Assembly (NCBI GenBank): GCA_963795835.1
Contig: CAWCJC010000007.1
Location: 186,001 to 250,000 of the forward strand
DNA from: JALYXI01 sp963795835
GTDB lineage: Bacteria; Acidobacteriota; Terriglobia; Bryobacterales; Bryobacteraceae
Direction: 5' to 3'
Length of the DNA stretch: 64,000 nt
Position 1 is the stretch's first letter. Each line of letters starts with the position of its first letter. Positions 34,655 through 44,756 of the stretch are shown here, piece by piece. The notes beneath the pieces are model-generated. The model was given only the letters and a program-made list of their open reading frames with translations. It searched no databases and was not told the DNA's origin. The position numbers and the translations under genes are program-made.

Positions 34655-37337
34655 ATGTTCCGATTCGATAAGTTAACCCAGAAAGCGCAGGAGGCCGTGC
34701 AGAGCTCGCAAGGCGTTGCGGAGAAGCACGGCAATCAGGCTGTCCATCCGCTGCACCTGCTGGCGGCGCTGCTGGAAGACCGTGACGGGATCGTGCGGCC
34801 GGTGCTCGAGAAGTGCGGCGTGCAGTCGGCCGGCGTCCTGAGCGAAGCCGAGCGGCTCAGCGATACCTTGCCTAAGGTTCAGGGCAACGGCGGAATGCAG
34901 GTGGGGATGATGATTTCGCCCGGCACAAATCAGGTTTTCGAATCGGCATTTAAGGAAGCGGAGCGGTTTAAGGATGAATTCGTCTCCACCGAACACCTTC
35001 TTCTCGCGATTTCGGACCAGAAATTCGACCCCGCCGGGCAGTTACTGCATCGAGCGGGGGCGGATCATGATGCGCTTCTTGAAAGCGCTTGTATCGGTTC
35101 GGGGAACGCAGCGAATTACGGACCAGAATCCGGAGTCCAAATATCAGGCGCTGGAGCGATATGCGGTCGATTTGACCGACCAAGCGCGCAAGGGCAAGCT
35201 CGATCCGGTAATTGGAAGGGATGAAGAGATCCGGCGCGTGATGCAGGTGCTAAGCCGGCGGACAAAGAACAACCCGGTGCTGATCGGCGAGCCGGGTGTT
35301 GGCAAGACGGCAATTGTGGAGGGTTTGGCCGCCCGTATGGTGAAGGGCGACGTGCCGGAACAGCTGCTTAATAAGCGTCTGGTCGCGCTCGATTTAGGGT
35401 CGATGGTGGCAGGAACGAAGTTTCGCGGCGAATTCGAGGACCGCTTGAAAGCCGTGCTGAAAGAGATCACGGATTCGCATGGTGAACTGATCTGCTTCAT
35501 CGACGAACTGCATACGCTGGTCGGTGCAGGGTCGGCCGAAGGGGCGATTGACGCGGCGAATATGTTGAAGCCAGCCCTGGCGCGCGGTGAGTTGCGCTGC
35601 ATCGGGGCGACCACCCTCTCTGAATACCGCAAGTATGTGGAAAAGGATGCGGCTCTGGCGAGGCGTTTCCAAACGGTGATGGTGGGTGAGCCGAGCGTGG
35701 ACGACACGATCGCGATCCTGCGTGGATTGAAGGAGAAGTACGAGATCCACCATGGGGTTCGCATCAAAGACGCGGCGATTGTTGCGGCGGCGCTCCTTTC
35801 AAACCGCTACATCAGCGACCGGTTCCTGCCAGACAAGGCGATCGACATCATTGACGAGGCGGGCAGCGCTCTGCGCATGCAGATTGGAAGCATGCCCATT
35901 GAGATCGACCAGATGGAGCGAAGAATGTCGCATCTGGAAATCGAGCGGCAGGCGCTTGTTCGGGAGACGGACGCTGCGTCGCGTGATCGCCTCCGGCATA
36001 TCGAGAGCGACCTGGAGCGCATTCGGGCGGAGGCAGCGGGCTTGCAGGAGCGGTGGAAGCGCGAAAAGAGTGCTATCAATCGCGTGAGCCAGCTGAAGAA
36101 AGAACAGGAGCAGGCGCGCATGGATGAAGAGAAAGCGACGCGCCTGGGCGAATGGGAAGCGGCTTCGCAATTGAAATACGGCAAACTGGCTGAGCTCGAG
36201 CGCGATCTGGAAGCGGCCACAAAGGAGTTGGAAGCCATCAAGAGCGGGTCCGCCTTGTTGAAGGAAGAAATCGATGAGGAGGATATCGCGAGAGTGGTGG
36301 CCAAGGCAACGGGCATTCCGGTGTCGCGCATGATGGAGGGCGAGATCCGGAAGCTGATCGATATGGAAGTGCGGCTTCATGACCGGGTTGTCGGCCAGAA
36401 TGAGGCAGTAACTCTGGTCGCGAACGCCATCCGGCGGAACCGGGCCGGGTTAAGCGATCCGAACCGCCCAATCGGCAGCTTCATCTTCCTGGGACCGACA
36501 GGCGTAGGCAAGACGGAAGTAGCTCGCGCGCTGGCGGAGTTCCTGTTCGATGACGAGAAGGCAATGGTGCGGATCGATATGTCGGAGTATGGCGAGCGGC
36601 ATGCGGTCAGCCGGATGATGGGCGCGCCTCCGGGATATGTGGGCTATGACGAAGGCGGACAGTTGACCGAGCATGTGCGGCGGAAGCCTTTCAGCGTAGT
36701 GCTATTCGACGAAATCGAGAAGGCGCATCCGGACATCTTCAACACCATGCTTCAGATTCTGGACGACGGGCGGCTGACCGATGGGCAGGGACGCACCGTG
36801 AACTTCCGGAATACGGTGATCATCATGACGTCGAACGTGGGGTCCAGTCTCCTCAAAGAAGGCGGGCCGTTCGGGTTCAGCGTAACGGCGAGGGATGGCA
36901 AGAACGATGGCGTAAAGGGCAAACTGATGGGGAGTTTGCGGCAGACGTTCCGGCCGGAGTTCCTGAACCGGATTGACGACATTATCGTGTTCAACCAGTT
37001 GTCTAAAGAAGATCTGACAAAGATCATCGATATTCAACTGAAACGGTTGCTCAGAATCATCGAAGAGCGCGGGTTGCATCTGGAGATTACTCCGCAGGCG
37101 AAGGAAGTCTTGTTCTCCGAGGGGTACGACCAAGCTTATGGCGCACGGCCGATGCGGCGTGCGATCCAGCGGCTGATTCAGGATCCGCTGTCGTTGAAGC
37201 TGCTGGAAGGCGTTTACCAGACCGGCGATACCGTGCTGGTGGATGCGGACCCGGCGGACGCTAAGAAGTTGGCGTTCGGCCGCCGTGCCGCGGAGCCGAT
37301 CGCGATCGAGGTTCCGGAGCGGGTGGGGGTGTCGTAA
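34655..37337 (+). CDS. clpB: Disaggregase ClpB, one frame break
   Basis: A two-ring AAA+ chaperone that pulls proteins out of aggregates with DnaK. The N-terminal Clp domain (FDKLTQKAQEAVQSSQG) is in the first frame. After an extra base near 35077 the rest is continuous: Walker A GEPGVGKTA, Walker B LICFIDELH, the middle coiled coil (about 400-520, MERRMSHLEIERQALVRETD) that distinguishes ClpB from ClpA/C, and the second Walker A GPTGVGKTE. The end REEVPERVGVS-like tail is intact. The repaired length is about 893 residues, normal. The start is ATG 34655 with GAAGGAGAG before it. Confidence 0.95.
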
Positions 37338-37373
37338 GCGCGCGACGCCGGCGGGGTAGGGTTGGGCTCGAGA

Positions 37374-38016
37374 TCAGTTGACGATGCCGTTTTCAATGGC
37401 GTAACGCGTCAGTTCCGCTGTGGTTCTCCGGCCCAATTCCTCCATAAGGACCGACTTGTGATATTCAACGGTCTTGGGGGAGATGTGCAGGATGTTGGCG
37501 ATCTCTTTCACCGCCTTGCCTTCCGCCACCCACTGGAGCACTTCCTTTTGCCGGGGGGTAAGGCTCTTGCCGAAGAGTTCGCTTGGGTTGATTAACGGGC
37601 GGATCAGATTCGGCGGAATGCCTTGCGTGACAAGCGGAGTAACGTAGTATTGACCCAACATCACTCTTTCCAGGGCGGTCTTGAGTTCGGCGGCCGCGGA
37701 TTGTTTCAGGATATAACCCTTAACGTCGGCTCGGAACGCCTCCTGAATATAGCCGTGGCCGTTTTGCTGCGTAACGATGACGATTTTCGTCCCGGGTAAG
37801 TGTGTTGCGCAGTTGTCTTGCGGCTTCGATTCCGGTCAGTTGGGGCATCGAGATATCGAGCAGGATCAAGTCCGGCTTGAGCCGCAGAGCATCGGCAATC
37901 AGCGCGCGGCCATCGGGTGAAGTTCCGACGATTTCGTAGTCGGGTTCAAGAAGCCGCGCGAGTCCTTCCAGAACGAGGGTATGGTCGTCGGCGAGTAGGA
38001 TTGTCGGTTTACTCAT
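37374..38016 (-). CDS. NarL/LuxR-family response regulator, one frame break
   Basis: The receiver domain has LLADDHTLVLEG and the phospho-acceptor Asp54 in LILLDISMPQLTG. The DNA-binding HTH has LTPRQKEVLQWVAEGKAVKE and ILHISPKTVEYHK. An extra base near 37790 separates them; removing it gives NTLPGTKIVIVTQQNGHGY, matching the family. The repaired length is about 213 residues. The start overlaps the stop of the CheB-CheR-kinase gene (ATGA), which strongly suggests that kinase is its partner. Confidence 0.9.
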
Positions 38017-41000
38017 AAGGGAACCTTAACAGTTATCGATGTACCGCGTCCGAGCTGGGATTGAATTTTAAAAAATCCGCCAACCAGGTGGGCGCGCTCG
38101 GCCATGCTCAGCAAGCCCAGGCCGTGGACGCGCTCGTCCTGATCGAAACCGTCGCCCATGTCGACGATTTCAAGACAGATTTCATGTTCTTCGGCTTCCA
38201 GCAGAACGCGCACGTGGGTCTTCCCGGCATGCTTGGCGACGTTGCGCAGCGCTTCCTGAGTGATGCGATAGAGCGCGGCGGATACCTGCTTCGGAAGGTC
38301 GTCCGGCACGTTAATGCGCGTAAAGGAAGCGGGCATTCCTTCCCGTTCTCCAAATTCTTCCACCAGCGAACGCAGCGCGAAACCCAGGCCCAGATCGTCC
38401 AGTATGGCCGGATGGAGACGGTGCGAAAGGCTCCTTACATCATTGGAAAGAGTGGAAATCCGTTGGCTTAAGGCGGCCAATTGGCGTTCCAGGCTTTCCG
38501 GATTCTGCATCAAACGGGACTGCACCTGCTCAATTTCCATGTGTACCAGGGCCAGCTGCTGACCGACGTCGTCATGAAGTTCGCGCGCGACTCGCTGGCG
38601 CTCTTCCTCCTGAGTGGAAAACAGGCGTGCCGTAAGAGCGCGGAGTTCCTCACGCGACTGGCCGAGTTCCTGCGAAGTGGACCGCACCTGGCCCACCAGC
38701 ATTAAATTCTCTCGAGCCATAAACTGTTCCGCTCGCTTCCGTTCTGTAATGTCCTCCAGAGTGAGCAGGAGAACCTCTCCATCGTCTGCTTTCAGAGAGG
38801 AGGCGCGAATGAAGAAGGTTCTTAAACCGTCTTTCGAACTGATGAACTCGGCTTCGAAGTTTTCCTTGGAAGCAAATTTCTCCTCAATTTTTTCCAGGCC
38901 CCAGAGGCGAGTGGCGAGATCGGGGAAAAGGCGGCCGTCGAGTTCGCTCCGGGAAAGCTTAGAGAGGTCGCGGAAGGCGCCATTGGCAAAGCGGATGGTG
39001 AGGCCGCTCTCTAAGACAAGGATCGGAACCTGCACGGAATCGATGATGGAGCGGGCGAAATCGCGAGCTTGACTGAGACCACCCTGGCTGCGGCGGAGCT
39101 GATCGACATCCAGCATCACCAGCACGACGCCTTCAATCTTGTTATCCAGCGTGCGATAAGGGCGGATCTTAAGAATATGCCAGCGGCCTTCGCGATCCTG
39201 TACCTCAATTTCCCGGGTGCCTAAGGTTTCGAGAACTTCGCGGAGGATGTCTTCCAGATTCTCAACGGAGAAATTCAGCCGGATCTCTGAGATCGGGCGG
39301 CCAATATCGGTATGCCGAACACTGAGCAGCTTTTGTGTAAGAGGGGTGAATTGGCGAATTTGCAGCTCATTGTTCAACATCAGGACGGGAATGTTGACGC
39401 TGGTGAGGAGGTTCGTCAGGTCGTTACTGGTATCCGTGAGAACCAAATTCCGGTTGGAGAGTTCCTCGTTTACGGTTTGCAGTTCTTCATTGGCGCTTTG
39501 GAGCTCCTCTTTGGTAGTTTCCAGTTCCTCATTGGTGGACTGCAGCTCTTCATTGGCGGCCTGAACTTCTTCATTGGAGGAGGTGAGCTCCTGGTTGCGG
39601 ACATCACGTTCTTCGATGAGGGATTGCAGATAAATCTTGGTAGCGGCGAGATCCTGCTGCAACTGGCTCACGGCAGTTTCGACCTGGTCCTGGGACAAAG
39701 CCAGGGCCTTCCCGGACTGTCCGTTTCCCAAGCTGGAAAACGAGCTCGCAGGTGAGAAAAGGACCAGAAAGCGCGAGCTGGGAACGGGGGGGAACTGAAT
39801 GGGGAGGACTTCTACGTTGAATTGGGTGATATCGCCTTCGGCCACCAGGGACACGTTCTCCACCCGGACGGGAACATCGCGTTCGATGGCGCGCTGAACG
39901 GCATCGCGTACTGGAACGGCGATGCTTGAATGGAGCATGCGGAGCAAGTGCAGGCTGGAGGTGCCTTCGGACATTTCAAGGAACGGACCGACGTGACCGC
40001 GGGATTGAAGAATCTCCAGTTTTTGGTTGATGACAAATCCCGGGGGGCCATATTGCGCGATCAGGACGCGATCGGCGGCCCGTTGCAGTTCGATATCACT
40101 CCAGCTGAGAGACGGTTCGCTCCCGTTGGAGGGATGCACAACAGGCCTATCGATGGGCGAAAAGGTGCGGCTCAGGTTGTAAGAGACGCCGGGAGCATTG
40201 ACTTTTGAATAAATCTTGTATTTGCGGTCGACAGGTTCGAAGAGTTCGACGAAGTCTCGGATCGTTTCAGACATTCCCAAAACCAGCAACCCGGTGGAAT
40301 TAAGAGCATAGTGGAAAGTAGGGATTACCTGGCGCTGCAGGTGAGATCCGAGGTAGATGAGGACGTTGCGGCAGGTGATCAGGTCAAGGCGCGAAAAAGG
40401 CGGGTCTACACAGAGGTTCTGGCGGGCGAAGATGCAGAGATCGCGGACGCGTTTTGAAACCTGATACCCTTTGTCAGCGCGAATAAAGAAGCGGCGAAGG
40501 CGTTCGGGAGAGATTTCCGAGGCGAGACTTTCCGGATACATACCCGCGCGGGCACGTTCAATCGCGCGGTCGCTGGCATCCGTCCCGAAAATTTGGATCG
40601 TGGGATCCAGATGGTTGGCGGTAGTGTATTCCAGAAGAGAAATGACAAGCGAATAGGCCTCTTCGCCGGTGGAGCAGCCGGCAACCCAGAAACGGACTGG
40701 CTGACCGATGGCGCGGTTTTCAAAGATACGGGGAAAGACGTTCGCCTTGAGCGAATTAAACATTTCCGGATCGCGAAAAAAGCGTGTCAGACCGACCAGG
40801 AGATCTTCCTGTAGAAAACGGATTTCTTCTACATGGCCCTCCACGTGGGCGAGATAATCCCTGAGAGACTCGATCTGATTGACCAGCATGCGGCGCGCGA
40901 TACGCCGGTGAACGGTGCCGGATTTATAAAGGCTAAAATCGATTCCGGTCCCATCGCGCAGGACGACGAACAGCTTACGGAGATAATCATCGTCCTTAGG

Positions 41001-41660
41001 TGCAAGCGTGCCATTTTCGAGGGGCTGAATTTCCGGATTTTTGAATAGCCGGCCCAGGCGCGCGAGTTCCTGGCCGATTTCTGCCGGGGGGATGATCTTG
41101 TCAACATGTTCTGCCGCAATGCTACTGAGCGGCATATCGGGATGCCGGGCGGTGGAAGGCTCCTGCACAATCGAAATTCCACCTTCTCCCTTGATGCTTT
41201 GCAGGCCGACGGAACCATCGCTATCCATGCCGGAGAGAACGACGCCGATCGCGTGATTTTTCTGATCCGCTGCAAGAGAACCGAGGAAATGATCGATGGC
41301 AAACGCGGCCTTCGGTTTTTCGCCGCGTGCTTGCAGCAACAGCTTACCCTGGGAAATGCTGAGCTGCGTGTTCGGAGGAATGATGTAAACGTGGTCGGGC
41401 TTCGGTTGAACGCCGTTTTCGACGGAGACGACCGGCATGGGGGTGTGCTTTTGCAGGATCTCGACCATGTGACTCTTGTGATCCGGCGCGAGATGAGGGA
41501 CCAGGATAAACGTCATCCCGGTATCTCGAGGAAGGGAGTGAAGAAGATCGATGTAAGCTTCAACGCCGCCCGCGGAAGCTCCAATGCCCACTACCAGATA
41601 AGGAAGTGGGTGGAACTCAACATCAGGTGAATCAACGGATTCGATCGGTTCTGGCGGCAC
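38013..41660 (-). CDS. CheB-CheR-PAS-histidine kinase fusion protein
   Basis: A 1215-residue cytoplasmic protein. Domains in order: CheB methylesterase (about 20-200; serine in VGIGASAGGVEAY, His in LVPHLAPDHKSH, Asp in VVLSGMDSDGS); CheR methyltransferase (about 215-480; FWVAGCSTGEEAYSLVISLL and CRNVLIYLGSHLQRQVIP); a coiled coil of repeated NEELQSTNEELETTKEEL (about 690-740); two PAS domains (about 755-850 and 880-980); and a HisKA_3 kinase (RVARELHDDVGQQLALVHME with the phospho-acceptor His; ATPase NVAKHAGKTHVRVLL and HGLGLLSMAERAHLVGG). Unlike ordinary chemotaxis enzymes it lacks a receiver domain, so the CheB part is not controlled in cis. Confidence 0.94.
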   Translation of the reverse strand: MPPEPIESVDSPDVEFHPLPYLVVGIGASAGGVEAYIDLLHSLPRDTGMTFILVPHLAPDHKSHMVEILQKHTPMPVVSVENGVQPKPDHVYIIPPNTQLSISQGKLLLQARGEKPKAAFAIDHFLGSLAADQKNHAIGVVLSGMDSDGSVGLQSIKGEGGISIVQEPSTARHPDMPLSSIAAEHVDKIIPPAEIGQELARLGRLFKNPEIQPLENGTLAPKDDDYLRKLFVVLRDGTGIDFSLYKSGTVHRRIARRMLVNQIESLRDYLAHVEGHVEEIRFLQEDLLVGLTRFFRDPEMFNSLKANVFPRIFENRAIGQPVRFWVAGCSTGEEAYSLVISLLEYTTANHLDPTIQIFGTDASDRAIERARAGMYPESLASEISPERLRRFFIRADKGYQVSKRVRDLCIFARQNLCVDPPFSRLDLITCRNVLIYLGSHLQRQVIPTFHYALNSTGLLVLGMSETIRDFVELFEPVDRKYKIYSKVNAPGVSYNLSRTFSPIDRPVVHPSNGSEPSLSWSDIELQRAADRVLIAQYGPPGFVINQKLEILQSRGHVGPFLEMSEGTSSLHLLRMLHSSIAVPVRDAVQRAIERDVPVRVENVSLVAEGDITQFNVEVLPIQFPPVPSSRFLVLFSPASSFSSLGNGQSGKALALSQDQVETAVSQLQQDLAATKIYLQSLIEERDVRNQELTSSNEEVQAANEELQSTNEELETTKEELQSANEELQTVNEELSNRNLVLTDTSNDLTNLLTSVNIPVLMLNNELQIRQFTPLTQKLLSVRHTDIGRPISEIRLNFSVENLEDILREVLETLGTREIEVQDREGRWHILKIRPYRTLDNKIEGVVLVMLDVDQLRRSQGGLSQARDFARSIIDSVQVPILVLESGLTIRFANGAFRDLSKLSRSELDGRLFPDLATRLWGLEKIEEKFASKENFEAEFISSKDGLRTFFIRASSLKADDGEVLLLTLEDITERKRAEQFMARENLMLVGQVRSTSQELGQSREELRALTARLFSTQEEERQRVARELHDDVGQQLALVHMEIEQVQSRLMQNPESLERQLAALSQRISTLSNDVRSLSHRLHPAILDDLGLGFALRSLVEEFGEREGMPASFTRINVPDDLPKQVSAALYRITQEALRNVAKHAGKTHVRVLLEAEEHEICLEIVDMGDGFDQDERVHGLGLLSMAERAHLVGGFFKIQSQLGRGTSITVKVPL

Positions 41661-41842
41661 GCGTGAGCCCAGACTTCATGATAAGACCGGCAATCGGAAA
41701 TCGCACAAGACTAGGCTTCCCCCTAATTAAAGTCGTGTTTACGTGCTGAACTATGCGAAGATCAGTACGTTCTCTCCACCGAGCGCGGTTCAGACTTTCA
41801 AGCTGGCACGCTTTCTCTTTGCTCAGAACAGAGGAAGCCGTC

Positions 41843-42259
41843 ATGGAAGAAACGCCAGCAGTTCTGATCGATTCGCCGAAAACCATCCTGGTGGTGGATG
41901 ATAATCCGGAGATCCTGGCGTTTGTCGCGGATATACTTTCAAGAAGCTCCTATCGTATTCTGACCGCGGGGTCCGGGCTGGAGGCTTTGCTTCGCTCTCA
42001 GCATTTTGCAGAAGATATTCAACTGTTGTTAACGGACTTCCAGATGCCAGGAATGTCAGGGATCGCTTTAGCGACGAAAATATCCGAGGAACGGCCCAGG
42101 ATTAAGGTGCTGATGATGTCGGGCTTCGCGGGAGGAATGCTGGTGCTGAACGAAGGGTGGCATTTTCTTGCCAAGCCGTTTATTCCCTCCCAGCTAACAG
42201 CCTTGGTGAGAGGGCTGTTTTCGCCAGACATGGATTCTAAGTTGTTGCTTCCAATCTGA
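41843..42259 (+). CDS. Single-domain response regulator
   Basis: A 138-residue receiver: ILVVDDNPEILAF with acidic pair, Asp65 in LLTDFQMPGMSGIAL, and HFLAKPFIPSQL with the conserved lysine. The start ATG 41843 is preferred over the open upstream part because AGAGGAAG precedes it. No output domain is present. It is divergent from the kinase giant across a 182-base region and convergent with the next receiver gene. It could take phosphate from the giant kinase, but that is inference. Confidence 0.87.
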   Translation: MEETPAVLIDSPKTILVVDDNPEILAFVADILSRSSYRILTAGSGLEALLRSQHFAEDIQLLLTDFQMPGMSGIALATKISEERPRIKVLMMSGFAGGMLVLNEGWHFLAKPFIPSQLTALVRGLFSPDMDSKLLLPI

Positions 42260-42295
42260 ATTGAGGCCTTCGGGCCCGGTGCGGGTGAATTGCAC

Positions 42296-42691
42296 TCATC
42301 GTATGCCAGCCTGGCTCCGCTTTTCCGCCTCAAGGCACTTTTCCACAGCTTCCCGCAACTGCGAGACACTGAACGGCTTCCGGAGCAAGCCGCAGAGCCG
42401 CTGAATCTCCTCAGGAACGATCGCTTCCAGGGTATATCCCGTCATTAAGATGATATTCGGGTGGGCCGTTATTTCAAAGAGGCGCCGGGCCACCTCCACG
42501 CCACTCATCCCTGGCATGGAAACGTCGAGCAGAACTAAATCGATGGCCGGATGGAGTTCCTCGAAGAGCATGAGGCAATCGGGACCATTTTCCGCAAGCA
42601 ACAGATCGAAGCCCTGTCTCTTCAGTGCCGCAGTTAAATAAGTCAAGACCGTCGGCTGGTCATCGACAACTAGAATTCTCGCTTGTGGCGT
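42296..42691 (-). CDS. Single-domain response regulator with a possible ACG start
   Basis: The receiver domain reads RILVVDDQPTVLTYL, the phospho-acceptor Asp in LVLLDVSMPGMSG and LLRKPFSVSQL. The longest frame with an ordinary start (TTG 42646) would cut off the acidic pair VDD, so it cannot be right. In frame upstream there is no ATG, GTG or TTG before a stop; an AAGGAG at 42703-42698 stands six bases before ACG at 42691, giving TPQARILVVDD. Either ACG is a non-standard start or it is an ATG with a sequence error. Convergent with the receiver gene at 41843. Confidence 0.75.
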   Translation of the reverse strand, partial: TPQARILVVDDQPTVLTYLTAALKRQGFDLLLAENGPDCLMLFEELHPAIDLVLLDVSMPGMSGVEVARRLFEITAHPNIILMTGYTLEAIVPEEIQRLCGLLRKPFSVSQLREAVEKCLEAEKRSQAGIR

Positions 42692-42788
42692 CGGTTGCTC
42701 CTTAAGTAAACGCCATCGAGATTACGAAAGGCCGGTCGTAGACTGTTCCAAGAACTAGCTTTGAAGGTAGCACGACTTCTGCGGAATC

Positions 42789-43749
42789 TTACTGTTGCTG
42801 TTGGGGAGCTTCGGTTTCCAGCTCTACAACGGGACCGGCGGCAGTCTCCTGCAGGTGCTCGCAGCCTTCGTCGTCCAGCGCCGGGCGAACGCGCACATCC
42901 ACGGAGAGCCGCTGGCCCGCGTGGCCTTTGTAGACTCCCCGGGAAGGAGCTACATCCCCGTAATCTTTGCCATAAGCGATGCGAACATGTTGCAAACCCA
43001 CGGGTCGCCCCAGCGTGGGATCCTGCCCCAGCCATCCGAACTGCGGGATATAGACTTCCGTCCAGGCATGAGAAGCCTGACCACCGATGACTTCCTCTAT
43101 GCTTGCTCCGGGCTCGGCCGTTCGCCTTGGGACCAGGTAGCCGGAAACATAGCGCGCGGGCAGCCCGCGTTTCCGCGCGATCGCGATGAGCAGATGCGCG
43201 AAATCCTGGCAGACGCCCGCCCCCGTGGTGAGTGCGTCAATGATGGTTGATTTCACCTGCGTCGCGCCTTTTTCATAGCGGAATTTCGTGTTGATGTTGT
43301 GCGCCGCTTTTTGTACGAAGTTCAGCACCGTGCCATCGCTCTCCCGTTCCGCTGCTTCGATGAGAGGGTTCAGGCTATCAGGCTGCGGAACGTAATCGGT
43401 GGGGCTGAGCAGGTCGTAGAAATCGTCGCAAAGCTGCTCGCGGCTCTCGTCAAGTTCGGCGAGAGTGATGCTGGTGGTCGGGAATCGGGTTGGGCGTGTG
43501 GACCAGGACTACGGACTCGGTCTCGATGCGAAGCATCCGATGGTCGGGCAGAACGTTGAACTGGTGAACCCAGTTGCCGAAGTAATCCAGATGCGCGCTG
43601 GGTTGCGAGGGCGGAATGGTGGAGATCCGGAAGGAGAGGCAACTCTGCATTTCGTCCTGCATGGGACGGAGACGCACCTCGTTGTAGCTTTCCGATACGG
43701 GGCCGTCGTATTGGATTTCGGTGATATGCAGAAGGCGGTAACGATTCAT
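42789..43749 (-). CDS. Transglutaminase-like protease-fold protein, one frame break
   Basis: N-terminal bacterial transglutaminase-like beta domain (MNRYRLLHITEIQYDGPVSE) followed by the catalytic domain: Cys in GAGVCQDFAHLLIAIAR, His in GGQASHAWTEVYIP and Asp in GWLGQDPT. A +1 break near 43475 divides the gene; the repaired linker reads FPTTSITLAELDESREQ. The repaired length is about 319 residues. In this family the third gene of a conserved run follows the alpha-E and ATP-grasp genes, as here. The target is unknown; peptide or isopeptide bond chemistry is likely. Confidence 0.87.
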
Positions 43750-43750
43750 G

Positions 43751-44710
43751 TCAGTAGTAGAAATAGGTTCTAGCGATCTGATAACCAATCTGGCGGCAAG
43801 TTGACTGCAATCCGGTTAAAAACGTGTGGAGTCCACGTTCGAAGATTTCCTCGATGCGGTCATACATCAGGCTTTCATGGAGTTTCCCGGTGAGGCGTTC
43901 GGCTTCATTAGCGTAAGTACCGGGGCCGGAGCCGCTGATGGCGCGAAGCGATGTTTGGATGGTCGCAATGTTGAAGCGGATGGAGCGCGGGTGCTGCGGG
44001 TGGAGGATGAGGAGGTCGGCGACGCGTTCGGGGTCGATGCGGGAGTGGTACTGGCGGCGATAAATTTCATAGGCGGCGACGGATTTCAGGACGGCCATCC
44101 ATTGATGGTTATCGGGCTTTTCGCCGGGTTCGCTTTCGAGCAGATTGTGGTACTCCACGTCCACAATTCTCGCGGTCATTTCAGCGCGTTCAATGGCACG
44201 GCCCAGTTGCAGGAAGTGCCAGCCTTCATCATGAGGCAGCGTATCGTCGCTCACGCCGTGGAAGCGGTGGCTGCCGAACTTGATGGTGCTGCAGAAGCGG
44301 TGGGGCCCGACGATGAATTCTTCTTCCGGGCGGGTTTTCGAGACCATCAGGTACAAGCCGTTGATATCCTGCCACATCTCCCGGGAGATGCGGTCGCGGA
44401 TGGTGCGCGCGTTTTCCCGGGCGTGGTTGATGCACTGGCTGATGCTGTTTGGGTTCTGTTCGTGAAAGGCCAGGAACTCAAATACAGTTTGAGTGGTGGC
44501 CATGGAGTAAAGCTTGAAGAAGCGGTCCTGCTCGCCGGAGATATTCACCAGAGGCTCCCAGCGAAGCTTGTAAGTCTGCTGGGATTGTTCCAGGAGCATG
44601 TGGTAATTCACGTCCAGAATGCGCGCGGTGTCTTCGGCGCGCTCCATATAGCGGGCCATCCAGAAGAGGGATTCCGCAATGCGCGAGAGCATCCGTTCGG
44701 CGACAGGCAT
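43751..44710 (-). CDS. Alpha-E domain protein (DUF403)
   Basis: A 319-residue, mostly helical protein: LSRIAESLFWMARYMERAED at the N-terminus, then ARTIRDRISREMWQDINGLY and a C-terminal LTGLQSTCRQIGYQIARTYF. This is the alpha-E family, always found next to a circularly permuted ATP-grasp and a transglutaminase-like gene, as in this operon. It is thought to assist a peptide-forming ligase. The stop lies two bases from the transglutaminase start. No catalytic residues are assigned. Confidence 0.9.
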   Translation of the reverse strand: MPVAERMLSRIAESLFWMARYMERAEDTARILDVNYHMLLEQSQQTYKLRWEPLVNISGEQDRFFKLYSMATTQTVFEFLAFHEQNPNSISQCINHARENARTIRDRISREMWQDINGLYLMVSKTRPEEEFIVGPHRFCSTIKFGSHRFHGVSDDTLPHDEGWHFLQLGRAIERAEMTARIVDVEYHNLLESEPGEKPDNHQWMAVLKSVAAYEIYRRQYHSRIDPERVADLLILHPQHPRSIRFNIATIQTSLRAISGSGPGTYANEAERLTGKLHESLMYDRIEEIFERGLHTFLTGLQSTCRQIGYQIARTYFYY

Positions 44711-44756
44711 TAGAATGTTTTGGGCGCTCCCTGACGGTCACGGTTCGGGGTAAGAG

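Noticed and set aside
39420..39600. Tandem repeat-like sequence inside the CheB-CheR-kinase gene
   Set aside because: It encodes the normal coiled-coil linker of the family (repeated NEEL units), not a DNA repeat element.
43826..44713. Plus-strand frame of 295 codons
   Set aside because: Shadow of the alpha-E gene; it is in the opposite direction of a well-supported conserved operon.
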